The notes below the pieces were generated by a model. It did no database searches and was not told the origin of the DNA. It saw nothing but the letters and a program-made list of their open reading frames with translations. This document shows positions 1-6,430 of a stretch of DNA of 8,347 nucleotides, one piece after another; position 1 is the first letter of the stretch, and each line of letters begins with the position of its first letter. The stretch spans positions 1 to 8,347 of the forward strand of contig JBIOYL010000335.1 of NCBI GenBank assembly GCA_044870185.1. Direction: 5' to 3'. Origin of the DNA: JBIOYL01 sp044870185. Its GTDB lineage: Bacteria; Actinomycetota; CALGFH01. A program made the translations under genes and the position numbers.

Positions 1-37
1 ACCCCCTGGGGGGTGCCCCGGTCACCCAGGCAGGGGC
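1..37 (-). terminator. Possible double hairpin downstream of the L,D-transpeptidase gene
   Basis: Directly after the stop codon of the minus-strand L,D-transpeptidase gene, two GC-rich inverted repeats follow one another. One has arms at 15-19 and 33-37 (GCCCC/GGGGC, 13-base loop). The other has arms at 1-5 and 10-14 (ACCCC/GGGGT, 4-base loop). Neither is followed by a visible T-run in the transcribed direction, but the window ends here. Position suggests transcription termination. In DNA this GC-rich such short stems also arise by chance. Confidence 0.25.
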
Positions 38-42
38 CGGGA

Positions 43-1332
43 TCAGGCGCGGCGGGTCGCGCTGCCGGCCAGCCAGGCCGACCAGGACATGTTCCAGTCC
101 GCCACGCCGAACGAGCCGGTCGGCTTCTTGGGCGAGCCGACCACGGTGACGACGTCGCCGCGCCGGGCCAGGCCGAAGAACCAGGTCGCGTCGGCCGTGC
201 TCAGGTTCACGCAGCCGTGGGAGACGTTGGCGCGCCCCTGGGCGCCGACCGACCAGGGCGCGGCATGGACGAACTCGCCGCTGTTGGAGATGCGCACCGA
301 CCAGAAGACGTGCTCGTAGTAGCCGTCGGGGGAGTCGCGGGGGATGCCGACGGTGGCCGAGTCCATCAGCTTGTCCTGGGTCTTCTCGATCACGAAGTGG
401 ACGCCGTTGGTCGTCGGGTAGGCGTCCCGGCCGGTGCTCACCGGCAGGACGCGCAGCACCTTGCCGTTGGAGGTCACCGTCATGTGGTGGGTGTTGACGT
501 CGACGGTGCTGACGTGGGCGTCCCCGACCGTGAAGCGCACCCGGTAGCGCGTGAGCCCCCAGGTGCCGCGGCCGGCGTGCACGCCGGCCAGGTCGGCGGT
601 GAGCCGTACCCGCTCGCCGCGCGGCCAGAAGCCCCTGGGCCGGTAGTGCACCTCGGTCGAGCCGAACCAGTGCCACGCCCCGCTGACCGGCTTGGACACG
701 GTCACGTGCAGGCGCCGCTCGACGGCCGCCCGGTCGCCGACCGGGTAGGTGAACCAGATGCCGATCGGCAGGCCGACCCCGACGGTCTCGCCGTCGAGCG
801 GCATGATGCGGGCGCCCAGCACATGCCGGGGGGTGAGCGTGGTGAAGGCGGCGGTGCGGCGCGCCGTGCCGCCGGCGTCATCGGCCAGGTCGACGTCCAC
901 GCGGTAGCGGGCGCCCGGTGCGAGCACCGGCGACGTGCTCGTCCAGGTGCGTCCGCCGGGGCCGAGCACGCCGGCGAGCCGGGCGGTGCCCGGCGCCCGC
1001 ACGGTGACGGCGCGGATCCGCCCGGCGCTGGCCGCGACCCGCACGACGGCGTCCAGGGCGACACCGCGGGCGCCGCTGGCCGGCGTCACCGCCAGCCGGA
1101 TGGCGTCGACCGGCCGGGTGGTCGCGGACGGCCGGCGCCCCGCGCCCGCCGTCGCCGGGCCGGCCGGGGACGGCCCGGCCCGGCCGGCCGGGCCGGAGCG
1201 GGTGACGGCCAGGACGGCGACGGCGGTGGCGGCCACGAGCGCCACGCCGACCGCCATGAGCACCCCCGGCCACGGTCGCTGCGGGCGCGAGCGCAGCCGC
1301 TTGTGCCATGCGCCACGTGCTGGCTGGTCCAT
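43..1332 (-). CDS. L,D-transpeptidase, Ig-like plus YkuD domains, membrane-anchored (LdtMt2-like)
   Basis: A 429-residue enzyme predicted to form 3-3 crosslinks between tetrapeptide stems of peptidoglycan on the outer face of the membrane. Residues 1-23 are basic (KRLRSRPQRP), residues 24-43 form one hydrophobic anchor, and 46-74 are a Pro/Ala/Gly-rich linker. Two Ig-like beta domains follow (about 75-168 and 170-270), then the YkuD catalytic domain (about 273-398). The catalytic motif SHGCVN places the nucleophile at Cys374, with His356 (FVHAAPWS) and His372 matching the catalytic triad pattern of M. tuberculosis LdtMt2. The C-terminal tail (WNMSWSAWLAG) also resembles that subfamily, and the length is close to its roughly 400 residues. 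There is no lipobox cysteine. The ATG at 1332 has no good Shine-Dalgarno sequence, but it is the only in-frame start that keeps the positively charged N-terminus. It lies 50 bases after the acyl-CoA dehydrogenase on the same strand, so read-through expression is possible. The family call is firm; the acceptor and donor stems are inferred. Confidence 0.95.
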   Translation of the reverse strand: MDQPARGAWHKRLRSRPQRPWPGVLMAVGVALVAATAVAVLAVTRSGPAGRAGPSPAGPATAGAGRRPSATTRPVDAIRLAVTPASGARGVALDAVVRVAASAGRIRAVTVRAPGTARLAGVLGPGGRTWTSTSPVLAPGARYRVDVDLADDAGGTARRTAAFTTLTPRHVLGARIMPLDGETVGVGLPIGIWFTYPVGDRAAVERRLHVTVSKPVSGAWHWFGSTEVHYRPRGFWPRGERVRLTADLAGVHAGRGTWGLTRYRVRFTVGDAHVSTVDVNTHHMTVTSNGKVLRVLPVSTGRDAYPTTNGVHFVIEKTQDKLMDSATVGIPRDSPDGYYEHVFWSVRISNSGEFVHAAPWSVGAQGRANVSHGCVNLSTADATWFFGLARRGDVVTVVGSPKKPTGSFGVADWNMSWSAWLAGSATRRA

Positions 1333-1382
1333 ATGGGCATGGTAGCCGCCCGGCCGGCCACTCGGCGTGGCAGCACGGCCGC

Positions 1383-2609
1383 TCAGCCGGCCGCCGGGGC
1401 GCCCTCGGCGAAGTCCCAGGAGCCACCGTCGGCGAACGCCCGCAGGATGCGCCGGCTGACGACCATGCGGTGCACCTCGTCGGGGCCGTCGTAGATGCGT
1501 GCCGCCCGCGCCTCCCGGTACATGCGGGCCAGCGGCGTGGCGTCGGTCAGGCCGAGCGCGCCGTGCACCTGGATGGCCCGGTCGATCACGTCGTGGAGCA
1601 CCCCGGCGGCGTGGAACTTGATCAGGCTGATCGCCACCCGGGCCTCGTCGCTGGCGTCGATGCGGGCCGCCGCGTCCAAGGTGAGCAGCCGGCAGGCCTG
1701 GATCCCGGCCGCCGAGTCGGCGATCCAGTTCTGCACCGTCTGCTTGTCGGCCAGCGGACCGCCGAACGCCTGCCGGCGCAGCGCGTAGGCGCACAGCAGC
1801 TCGAAGGCCCGCTGCATCTGGCCGAGCCAGCGCATGACGTGGTGGATCCGGCCCGGCCCGAGGCGCTGCTGGGCGATGCGGAAGCCGTCGCCCGGCCGGC
1901 CGATGGTGTTGGCCACCGGCACCCGCACGCCGGTGTAGCGCACCTCGCAGTGGCTGCTCCAGCCCCGGCCGCGGTGGCCCATGGTCGGAACGGCCCGGAC
2001 GATCTCGACCCCGGGCAGATCGGCCGGGACGATGAGCTGGCTGGCCCGCCGGTGCGGGGCGGCGTCGGGGTCGGTGACGGCCATCACGATCCCGAAGGCG
2101 GCGCCCTCGGCGCCGGTCGAGAACCACTTGTGCCCGTCGAGCACCCAGTCGTCGCCGTCGCGCACCGCCCGGGTGCGCAGCAAGGTCGGGTCCGAGCCGG
2201 CGACCTCCGGCTCGGTCATCGAGAAGAACGAGCGCAGCTCGCCGGCCACCAGCGGCCGCAGCCAGCGCGCTTTCTGTTCGGGCGTGCCGAACAGGTGCAG
2301 GATCTCGGCGTTGCCGCTGTCGGGGGCCTGGCAGCCGAAGACCAGCGGCGCCCACAGGCTGCGCCCGATGATCTCGTTCAGGTAGGCGTAGGGCAGGAAG
2401 CCACGCCCGGTCCCGCCCGCCTCGGGCCCGATGAACGGCGCCCACATGCCGGCCGCCTTGACCTTGCCCTGCAGGTGCTTGACCAGCGCCTCGGCGTCGG
2501 CGTCCTCCCGCTCCAAGGTGGCCTCGCTGGGCAGGACGTGGGCGTCCATGAAGGCACGCACCCGCGCCCGCTGCTCCCGGTCCTCGGCCGTCATCCCGAG
2601 CTCGACCAT
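1383..2609 (-). CDS. Acyl-CoA dehydrogenase family protein (ACAD10/11-like)
   Basis: A 408-residue FAD-dependent acyl-CoA dehydrogenase, which would introduce a 2,3-double bond into an acyl-CoA in the cytoplasm and pass electrons to ETF. The N-terminal helical domain covers about 1-125. The FAD/substrate strand motif TEPEVAGSD is at 132-140, the C-terminal helical domain follows with QVHGALGL at 347-354, and YDGPDEVHR is at 373-381. The last motif is typical of the ACAD10/11-like branch. Asp374 sits where medium-chain enzymes of the YEGT type carry the catalytic glutamate. The length is normal for a stand-alone enzyme and there is no fused kinase domain. The ATG at 2609 is supported by AGGAGG at 2616-2621, six bases upstream. 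It is transcribed divergently from the hydrolase-WS/DGAT pair, which fits a shared role in fatty acid turnover. Chain length and exact substrate cannot be read from the sequence. Confidence 0.93.
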   Translation of the reverse strand: MVELGMTAEDREQRARVRAFMDAHVLPSEATLEREDADAEALVKHLQGKVKAAGMWAPFIGPEAGGTGRGFLPYAYLNEIIGRSLWAPLVFGCQAPDSGNAEILHLFGTPEQKARWLRPLVAGELRSFFSMTEPEVAGSDPTLLRTRAVRDGDDWVLDGHKWFSTGAEGAAFGIVMAVTDPDAAPHRRASQLIVPADLPGVEIVRAVPTMGHRGRGWSSHCEVRYTGVRVPVANTIGRPGDGFRIAQQRLGPGRIHHVMRWLGQMQRAFELLCAYALRRQAFGGPLADKQTVQNWIADSAAGIQACRLLTLDAAARIDASDEARVAISLIKFHAAGVLHDVIDRAIQVHGALGLTDATPLARMYREARAARIYDGPDEVHRMVVSRRILRAFADGGSWDFAEGAPAAG

Positions 2610-2707
2610 CGCCTGCCTCCTCGCGGGCCGCCTGCCGGTTCTGCTAAACCTTACAGTGCAAGCGGCGGACCGCCGTCGGGGGCAAGACCGCCGTCGGGAG
2701 CAAGGAA
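2610..2707. promoter_or_regulatory. Divergent control region between acyl-CoA dehydrogenase and hydrolase genes
   Basis: This 98-base gap separates two divergent lipid genes and must hold at least one promoter on each side. Its only AT-rich part is about 2638-2660. There, ACCTTA at 2648-2653 reads as TAAGGT on the minus strand, a plausible actinobacterial -10 box 38 bases before the dehydrogenase start. TACAGT at 2652-2657 could be a plus-strand -10 box. No good -35 box is visible for either. A perfect 13-base palindrome with a central A (2663-2675, CGGCGGACCGCCG) is a candidate operator. The promoter boxes are guesses. Confidence 0.35.
2668..2703. repeat. 18-base tandem direct repeat containing the hydrolase ribosome binding site
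   Basis: Two adjacent copies of GACCGCCGTCGGGRGCAA lie at 2668-2685 and 2686-2703, differing at one position (G at 2681, A at 2699). That difference turns GGGGG into GGGAG in the second copy, giving GGAG at 2697-2700, seven bases before the GTG start of the hydrolase. The first copy overlaps the palindrome at 2663-2675. It may be a chance slippage duplication or a pair of regulator sites. Confidence 0.8.
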
Positions 2708-3751
2708 GTGGCCACGGAGCTGCGCACAGTAGACCTCGACGGGCCGGTCTGGTATGCCGACTACGGCGGCACCGGCCCGGTGATCGTGTGTGTCCACGGG
2801 CTCGGCGGGTCCAGCGCGAACTGGCTGGCCGTCGGCCCGGCCCTGGCCACGCGCGCCCGCGTGCTGGCCCCGGACCTGGCCGGTCACGGCCGCACGCCGC
2901 TGGCCGGGCGCTCGGCCGGCGTGCAGGCGGGCGTCGAGCTCGTCGGGCGGTTCATCGACCAGGTGGCCGACGCGCCGGCCATCCTGCTGGGCAACTCGAT
3001 GGGCGCGCTCGTGGCGCTGCGCGTGGCGGCCAGCCATCCCGAGCGGGTGGCCGGCCTGATCCTGGTCGACCCGGCGGTGCCCCGGCCGCGCGGGGTGCGC
3101 CTGGACCGGCTGGTAGTCGCCGTGTTCGCCGCCTACGCGATCCGGGGGCTCGGCGAGCGCATGCTCGCCGCCCGCCGCAGCCGCTTCGGGCCCGAGGCGC
3201 TGGTCCGCCAGACGCTCGAGGTGTGCTGCGCCCGCCCGGACCGGATCCCGCCCGAGGTGGTCGACGCCCACATCGAGCTGGTGCGTGAGCGCATGGACAT
3301 GCCGTGGGCGGACGCCGCCTTCCTCCAGGCGGCCCGGTCGATGCTGCGCATCCTGGTGCGCCCGGCGGCGTACGCGCGCACCGTCACGGCCGTGCGCGCA
3401 CCCACGCTGCTCTTGCAGGGCAGCGCCGACCGGCTCGTGCCGCTCGGCTCGACCGCGCACGTCGCCTTCTCCCGCCCCGACTGGAGCTTCCGGGTCCTGG
3501 CCGGCGTCGGCCACGTCCCCCAGCTCGAGGCCCCCGACCGGGTCGTCGAGCTGATCGCGCAGTGGCTGGACGGGCCCGGCGCGGCCGCGGCCGCCGCGGC
3601 GACCCCACGCACGGGGACGGTGGCCGCAGCGACGCCGAACACGGGGGCAGGCCCGCTGTGGGCGGCGGGCGCCGCGCGTGACGATGATGCTCCGCGTCCA
3701 GGCACGCCCGGGCGGCGCGAGTCGCGAGGAGGGGCACCGTGGATCGTCTGA
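2708..3751 (+). CDS. Alpha/beta-fold hydrolase (putative esterase/lipase)
   Basis: A 347-residue cytoplasmic serine hydrolase with the full set of family marks: the oxyanion-hole segment HGLGGS at 30-35, the nucleophile elbow GNSMG at 95-99 with Ser97, the acid in QGSADRLVP with Asp241, and the base in GVGHVPQLE with His269. Residues of about 125-225 form a helical lid. The core ends near 288. The last 60 residues are an Ala/Pro/Gly/Thr-rich tail containing an imperfect repeat (TPRTG and TPNTG), probably disordered. There is no signal peptide or membrane segment. The GTG start at 2708 is supported by GGAG at 2697-2700. The gene overlaps the following WS/DGAT gene by 13 bases, so the two are probably co-transcribed and coupled. 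Context suggests an acyl ester or acylglycerol substrate, but haloalkane-, epoxide- or C-C-bond-cleaving relatives share this fold, so substrate is undetermined. Confidence 0.9.
   Translation: MATELRTVDLDGPVWYADYGGTGPVIVCVHGLGGSSANWLAVGPALATRARVLAPDLAGHGRTPLAGRSAGVQAGVELVGRFIDQVADAPAILLGNSMGALVALRVAASHPERVAGLILVDPAVPRPRGVRLDRLVVAVFAAYAIRGLGERMLAARRSRFGPEALVRQTLEVCCARPDRIPPEVVDAHIELVRERMDMPWADAAFLQAARSMLRILVRPAAYARTVTAVRAPTLLLQGSADRLVPLGSTAHVAFSRPDWSFRVLAGVGHVPQLEAPDRVVELIAQWLDGPGAAAAAAATPRTGTVAAATPNTGAGPLWAAGAARDDDAPRPGTPGRRESRGGAPWIV
3727..3732 (+). promoter_or_regulatory. Ribosome binding site of the WS/DGAT gene inside the hydrolase gene
   Basis: AGGAGG lies six bases before GTG 3739, within the last codons of the upstream hydrolase. 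This is strong initiation context for an overlapping gene and supports translational coupling. Confidence 0.75.
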
Positions 3752-5208
3752 GCCCGCTGGACGCGTTCTTCCTGCACATCGAGGACGACGTCAACCACAT
3801 GCACATCGGCTCGGTGTCGATCTTCGAGGGGCCGCCGCCCTCGGAGGCCGACTTCTCCGCCATGGTGGCCGGCAAGCTGCCGCTCGTGCCCCGCTACCGC
3901 CAGCGCGTCCGGTACGTGCCGTTCGACCTTGGCCGGCCGGTCTGGACCGACGACACCCACTTCAACCTCGGCTATCACCTGCGCCACACCGCCCTGCCCC
4001 CACCGGGCGGCGGCGCGCAGCTCCACAACCTGGTCGGGCGGCTCATGTCCCAGCAGCTCGACCGGGCCAAGCCGCTGTGGGAGCTGTGGCTGGTGGAGGG
4101 CCTGGAGGAGGGCCACTGGGCGCTGGTGTCGAAGGTCCACCACTGCCTGGTCGACGGCATCGCCGGGACCGACCTGCTCACGGTCGTCCTGGACGACAGC
4201 CCCGAGCCGTCGGGTCCGGTGCCCGACACCTGGCGTCCGGCGCCCGAGCCGTCGGGTCTGCGCCTGGCCGGCGAGGCGGCCATCGACTACCTGGTCAGCC
4301 CCTACGAGCAGTGGCGGGCGGCGCGGGCGGCGGCCAGCGTGCCGCTGCAGGTCGTGCGGCTCGCGCTCGACACCGTGCGCGGCCTGGCCACCCTCCGGGG
4401 GGTCGTGCGTCCCGCACCCGCCTCCTTCCTGGTCGGCCCGATCGGGCCGCACCGGCGCTGGGCGTGGGCCCGGGCCACATTGGAGGACGTGCGCACGGTG
4501 CGGGCCGGGCTGGGCGGGACGGTCAACGACGTCGTGCTGGCCGCCGTCACCCGCGGCTTCCGGGACCTCATGCTCGTCCATGGCGAGCCGGTCGAGGGCC
4601 GGGTGGTGCGCACCCTGGTGCCCGTCTCGGTCCGCCGGGCCGATGAGCGGGGCAGCTACAACAACCGCGTGTCGGGCATGCTCGCCGAGCTGCCGGTCGG
4701 GATCGAAGATCCGGCCGAGCGCCTGGCCTGGATCCGCGCCCAGCTGCAGGGGCTCAAGGAGTCCAGGCAGGCGGTGGCGGCCGACACGCTGACCTCGCTG
4801 TCCGGCTTCGCGCCGCCGCTGCTGCTCGCGCTGGGAACCCGGCTGGCCACCCGGGCCGTGCGCGGCTTCGGGCGGACGCCGCTGCACACGGTCACGACCA
4901 ACGTGCCCGGACCCCAGCATCCCTTGTATGCGCTCGGGCGCCGGCTGGTCGAGTCCTGCCCGTACGTGCCGATCATGAGCCCCATGCGGGTCGGGGTGGC
5001 GGCCTTTTCCTATGACGGCCGGCTCACCTTCGGGGTCACCGCCGACTACGACACCGTGCCGGACGTCGACGTGCTGTGCCGCGGGATCGAGAGCGGCCTG
5101 GCCGAGCTGGTCAAGGTGACCGAGTCGCCCACGGCCGTGCCGGTGCGCACGAGCGCCAGGCGCTCGGCGGCGGGCCGGCCGCGCCGCCGGCCGCCCCGCC
5201 GGCCCTGA
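3739..5208 (+). CDS. Wax ester synthase/diacylglycerol O-acyltransferase (WS/DGAT family)
   Basis: A 489-residue acyltransferase predicted to move an acyl group from acyl-CoA to diacylglycerol (making triacylglycerol) or to a fatty alcohol (making wax ester), usually at the inner face of the membrane or on lipid bodies. Family marks in order are the N-terminal LSPLDAFFL at 4-12, PLWE at 112-115, the active-site HHxxxDG motif at 134-140 (HHCLVDG, catalytic His135), ND at 263-264 in the second half, and NVPGP at 388-392 in the C-terminal WS/DGAT domain. Length is typical. The last 20 residues are Arg/Pro-rich and outside the fold. The GTG start at 3739 follows AGGAGG at 3727-3732 with six bases between, and begins inside the hydrolase gene. 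Actinobacteria often carry several paralogues, and some differ in substrate. The TAG versus wax ester preference cannot be read here. Confidence 0.95.
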   Translation: MDRLSPLDAFFLHIEDDVNHMHIGSVSIFEGPPPSEADFSAMVAGKLPLVPRYRQRVRYVPFDLGRPVWTDDTHFNLGYHLRHTALPPPGGGAQLHNLVGRLMSQQLDRAKPLWELWLVEGLEEGHWALVSKVHHCLVDGIAGTDLLTVVLDDSPEPSGPVPDTWRPAPEPSGLRLAGEAAIDYLVSPYEQWRAARAAASVPLQVVRLALDTVRGLATLRGVVRPAPASFLVGPIGPHRRWAWARATLEDVRTVRAGLGGTVNDVVLAAVTRGFRDLMLVHGEPVEGRVVRTLVPVSVRRADERGSYNNRVSGMLAELPVGIEDPAERLAWIRAQLQGLKESRQAVAADTLTSLSGFAPPLLLALGTRLATRAVRGFGRTPLHTVTTNVPGPQHPLYALGRRLVESCPYVPIMSPMRVGVAAFSYDGRLTFGVTADYDTVPDVDVLCRGIESGLAELVKVTESPTAVPVRTSARRSAAGRPRRRPPRRP

Positions 5209-5245
5209 CCGTGCAGACCCCGTGGCGGGCGCCCGGCCCTGACCG
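5199..5245. repeat. 13-base direct repeat spanning the WS/DGAT stop codon
   Basis: CCGGCCCTGACCG occurs at 5199-5211, where it contains the WS/DGAT stop codon TGA, and again exactly at 5233-5245 in the 69-base gap before the convergent phospholipase gene. The gap also has arms GCGGGC 5225-5230 and GCCCGC 5263-5268, but with a 32-base loop, so I do not call a terminator. It looks like a local duplication. Confidence 0.6.
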
Positions 5246-5277
5246 GCGCGTACCTAGGCCAGGCCCGCTTGACCCCG

Positions 5278-6234
5278 TCAGGCGGCGGTGAGGGAGGCGA
5301 GGCGCTGCTTGCAGTCGGGCCGCTCGAGCCGGCGGAGCGTCGACTCGTAGGCACGCTGCACCACCGTCCGGCCCCGGTAGGTGGTCATGGAGTTCAAGCC
5401 CATCGCGTCGAGGTCTGCTGCGGTGGGCTGGAAGGCGACGACCGCCGTGCCCTGCCGGCGGACCCGGCGCGCCTCCTCGCTCAGCCGCAGCCGGAACGAG
5501 ACCCTGGCCGGGAGGTCGACGGCCGCTCGCCATACCCCCTTGGCCACCGACATGGGCGAGGACACGACGACGAGGTCCAGGCCGAGCCCGGCCAGCACGT
5601 CGAGGTTGGTGGGGGAGTGGACGCCGCCGTCGACGTAGCGCACGCCGTCGACCGTGACCGGGGCGAACCAGGCGGGGATGGCACAGGAGGCGGCCACGGC
5701 CGTGCCGACGTCGGTTCTGGGCGACCCCGGCCGGCCGAACACCACCCGCCGGCCGTCGCTCAGCCGCACCGCGCACAGCCAGAGCGCCTGCTCCGGCCAG
5801 GCCGGGCCGAGCAGCCAGCGGAAGCGGACGGCGAACGGCTCCAGTGACACCCGGCCCTCGGGGAGGGCGGCCGCGGTCAAGGTGCCGACGCGGGTGCCCC
5901 AGGGCCGCACGACGCTGCGGAGCACGAGCGAGGGGGCGGCCATGCCGAGCGTGCGGGTGCGGGGCGCGAGCATGGCGCCGGACGGGCCCAGATGGCGCAG
6001 CAGCCGGGCACCCTCGGGCGACAGCGGGTCGCCGGAGGCTCGGGCGGCCACGTCGGTGGCGCTGAACCCGCCCCGCAGCAGCGCGCCCACGTCGGCGCCG
6101 GCCGAGGTCCCGACGAGCACCTCGGCCGAGCGTGGGTCCCATCCGGTGGCCTCGTGGAGCGCCTGCAGCACACCGGCATGGAACGAGTGGCCGACCAGCC
6201 CGCCAGCCCCCAGTACCAGACCGATCCGGCCCAC
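5278..6234 (-). CDS. Patatin-like phospholipase family protein
   Basis: A 318-residue lipid acyl hydrolase of the patatin fold, using a Ser-Asp dyad. The glycine-rich oxyanion loop GAGGLVGHSFHAG is at 9-21, the nucleophile elbow GTSAG at 42-46 with Ser44, and the DGG motif at 202-204 with catalytic Asp202. Proteins of this family release fatty acids from phospholipids or other acyl esters. No signal peptide or membrane helix is visible, so it is probably cytoplasmic. I take GTG 6234 as the start because GGGAGG (6240-6245) lies five bases upstream and the protein then begins directly at the first beta strand (GRIGLVLGAGG). An in-frame ATG at 6327 would add 31 Arg/Pro/Gly-rich residues unlike the family and would translate the strong hairpin at 6260-6285. 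The gene is convergent with the WS/DGAT gene. A role in lipid turnover is inferred. Confidence 0.92.
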   Translation of the reverse strand: MGRIGLVLGAGGLVGHSFHAGVLQALHEATGWDPRSAEVLVGTSAGADVGALLRGGFSATDVAARASGDPLSPEGARLLRHLGPSGAMLAPRTRTLGMAAPSLVLRSVVRPWGTRVGTLTAAALPEGRVSLEPFAVRFRWLLGPAWPEQALWLCAVRLSDGRRVVFGRPGSPRTDVGTAVAASCAIPAWFAPVTVDGVRYVDGGVHSPTNLDVLAGLGLDLVVVSSPMSVAKGVWRAAVDLPARVSFRLRLSEEARRVRRQGTAVVAFQPTAADLDAMGLNSMTTYRGRTVVQRAYESTLRRLERPDCKQRLASLTAA

Positions 6235-6239
6235 TGCTG

Positions 6240-6245
6240 CCTCCC
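6240..6245 (-). promoter_or_regulatory. Ribosome binding site fixing the phospholipase start
   Basis: On the minus strand GGGAGG precedes GTG 6234 by five bases (GGGAGGCAGCAGTG). It decides between this start and the longer ATG 6327 form. Confidence 0.7.
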
Positions 6246-6259
6246 GCCGCGGGCTCCCA

Positions 6260-6285
6260 CGCCCCGGGCGACCCTGCCCGGGGCG
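6260..6285 (-). promoter_or_regulatory. Perfect 10-bp GC hairpin in the leader of the phospholipase gene
   Basis: Arms CGCCCCGGGC (6260-6269) and GCCCGGGGCG (6276-6285) pair perfectly around a six-base loop. It lies 14 bases upstream of the phospholipase ribosome binding site and about 190 bases after the stop of the upstream permease on the same strand. It may be a factor-dependent terminator for the permease, an RNA element controlling phospholipase translation, or a protein site. No T-run follows it, so it is not a classic intrinsic terminator. The repeat itself is seen directly. Confidence 0.65.
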
Positions 6286-6313
6286 CCGCGAGCGTGCGGC
6301 TGTTGGCGCGTTG

Positions 6314-6365
6314 CCTCGCAGCGGCAAGCGGGCACCGGCGGCACCACCAGTCTACCTCGCAGCGG
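6314..6365. repeat. 11-base direct repeat upstream of the phospholipase gene
   Basis: CCTCGCAGCGG occurs at 6314-6324 and 6355-6365, 41 bases apart, on the promoter side of the phospholipase gene. A 41-base offset is close to four helical turns, which would put two bound proteins on the same DNA face. It may equally be chance in GC-rich DNA. Confidence 0.45.
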
Positions 6366-6394
6366 TCGGTCCCATGCTCCACGGCGCGCGGGAC

Positions 6395-6415
6395 GGCCCG
6401 GCCGCGGGGCGGGCC
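6395..6415 (-). terminator. Weak candidate terminator hairpin after the permease gene
   Basis: Arms GGCCCG (6395-6400) and CGGGCC (6410-6415) with a nine-base loop lie about 65 bases beyond the permease stop. There is no T-run. It is listed because the 244-base gap should contain an end for the permease transcript. The hairpin at 6260-6285 is the stronger alternative. Confidence 0.2.
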
Positions 6416-6430
6416 TCAGCGCCCGGGCCA

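Noticed and set aside
1151..1200. Dense run of GGCCGG/CCGGCC words that looks like a repeat element
   Set aside because: It lies within the coding sequence for the Pro/Ala/Gly linker of the L,D-transpeptidase and is explained by GC-rich codons.
13..1494. A 493-codon plus-strand open frame opposite the L,D-transpeptidase
   Set aside because: No recognisable domain and composition typical of an antisense shadow. The opposite strand encodes a complete YkuD enzyme.
43..2445. A single 800-codon minus-strand frame that could be read as a fusion upstream of the L,D-transpeptidase
   Set aside because: The upstream part runs through the acyl-CoA dehydrogenase gene in another frame and is Arg/Pro/Ala-rich without motifs. 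The real gene begins at ATG 1332, before the basic N-terminus and membrane anchor.
1308..2732. A 474-codon plus-strand open frame opposite the acyl-CoA dehydrogenase
   Set aside because: Antisense shadow of a gene with clear family motifs and a good ribosome binding site; no motifs of its own.
3133..4920. A 595-codon minus-strand open frame opposite the hydrolase and WS/DGAT genes
   Set aside because: It is antisense to two genes with complete catalytic motifs. Its sequence is low-complexity Arg/Gly/His/Pro, as expected from the complement of GC-rich codons.
6235..6327. Longer phospholipase form starting at ATG 6327
   Set aside because: It would add 31 low-complexity residues before the first beta strand, ignore the good GGGAGG site, and require translation through the 10-bp hairpin.
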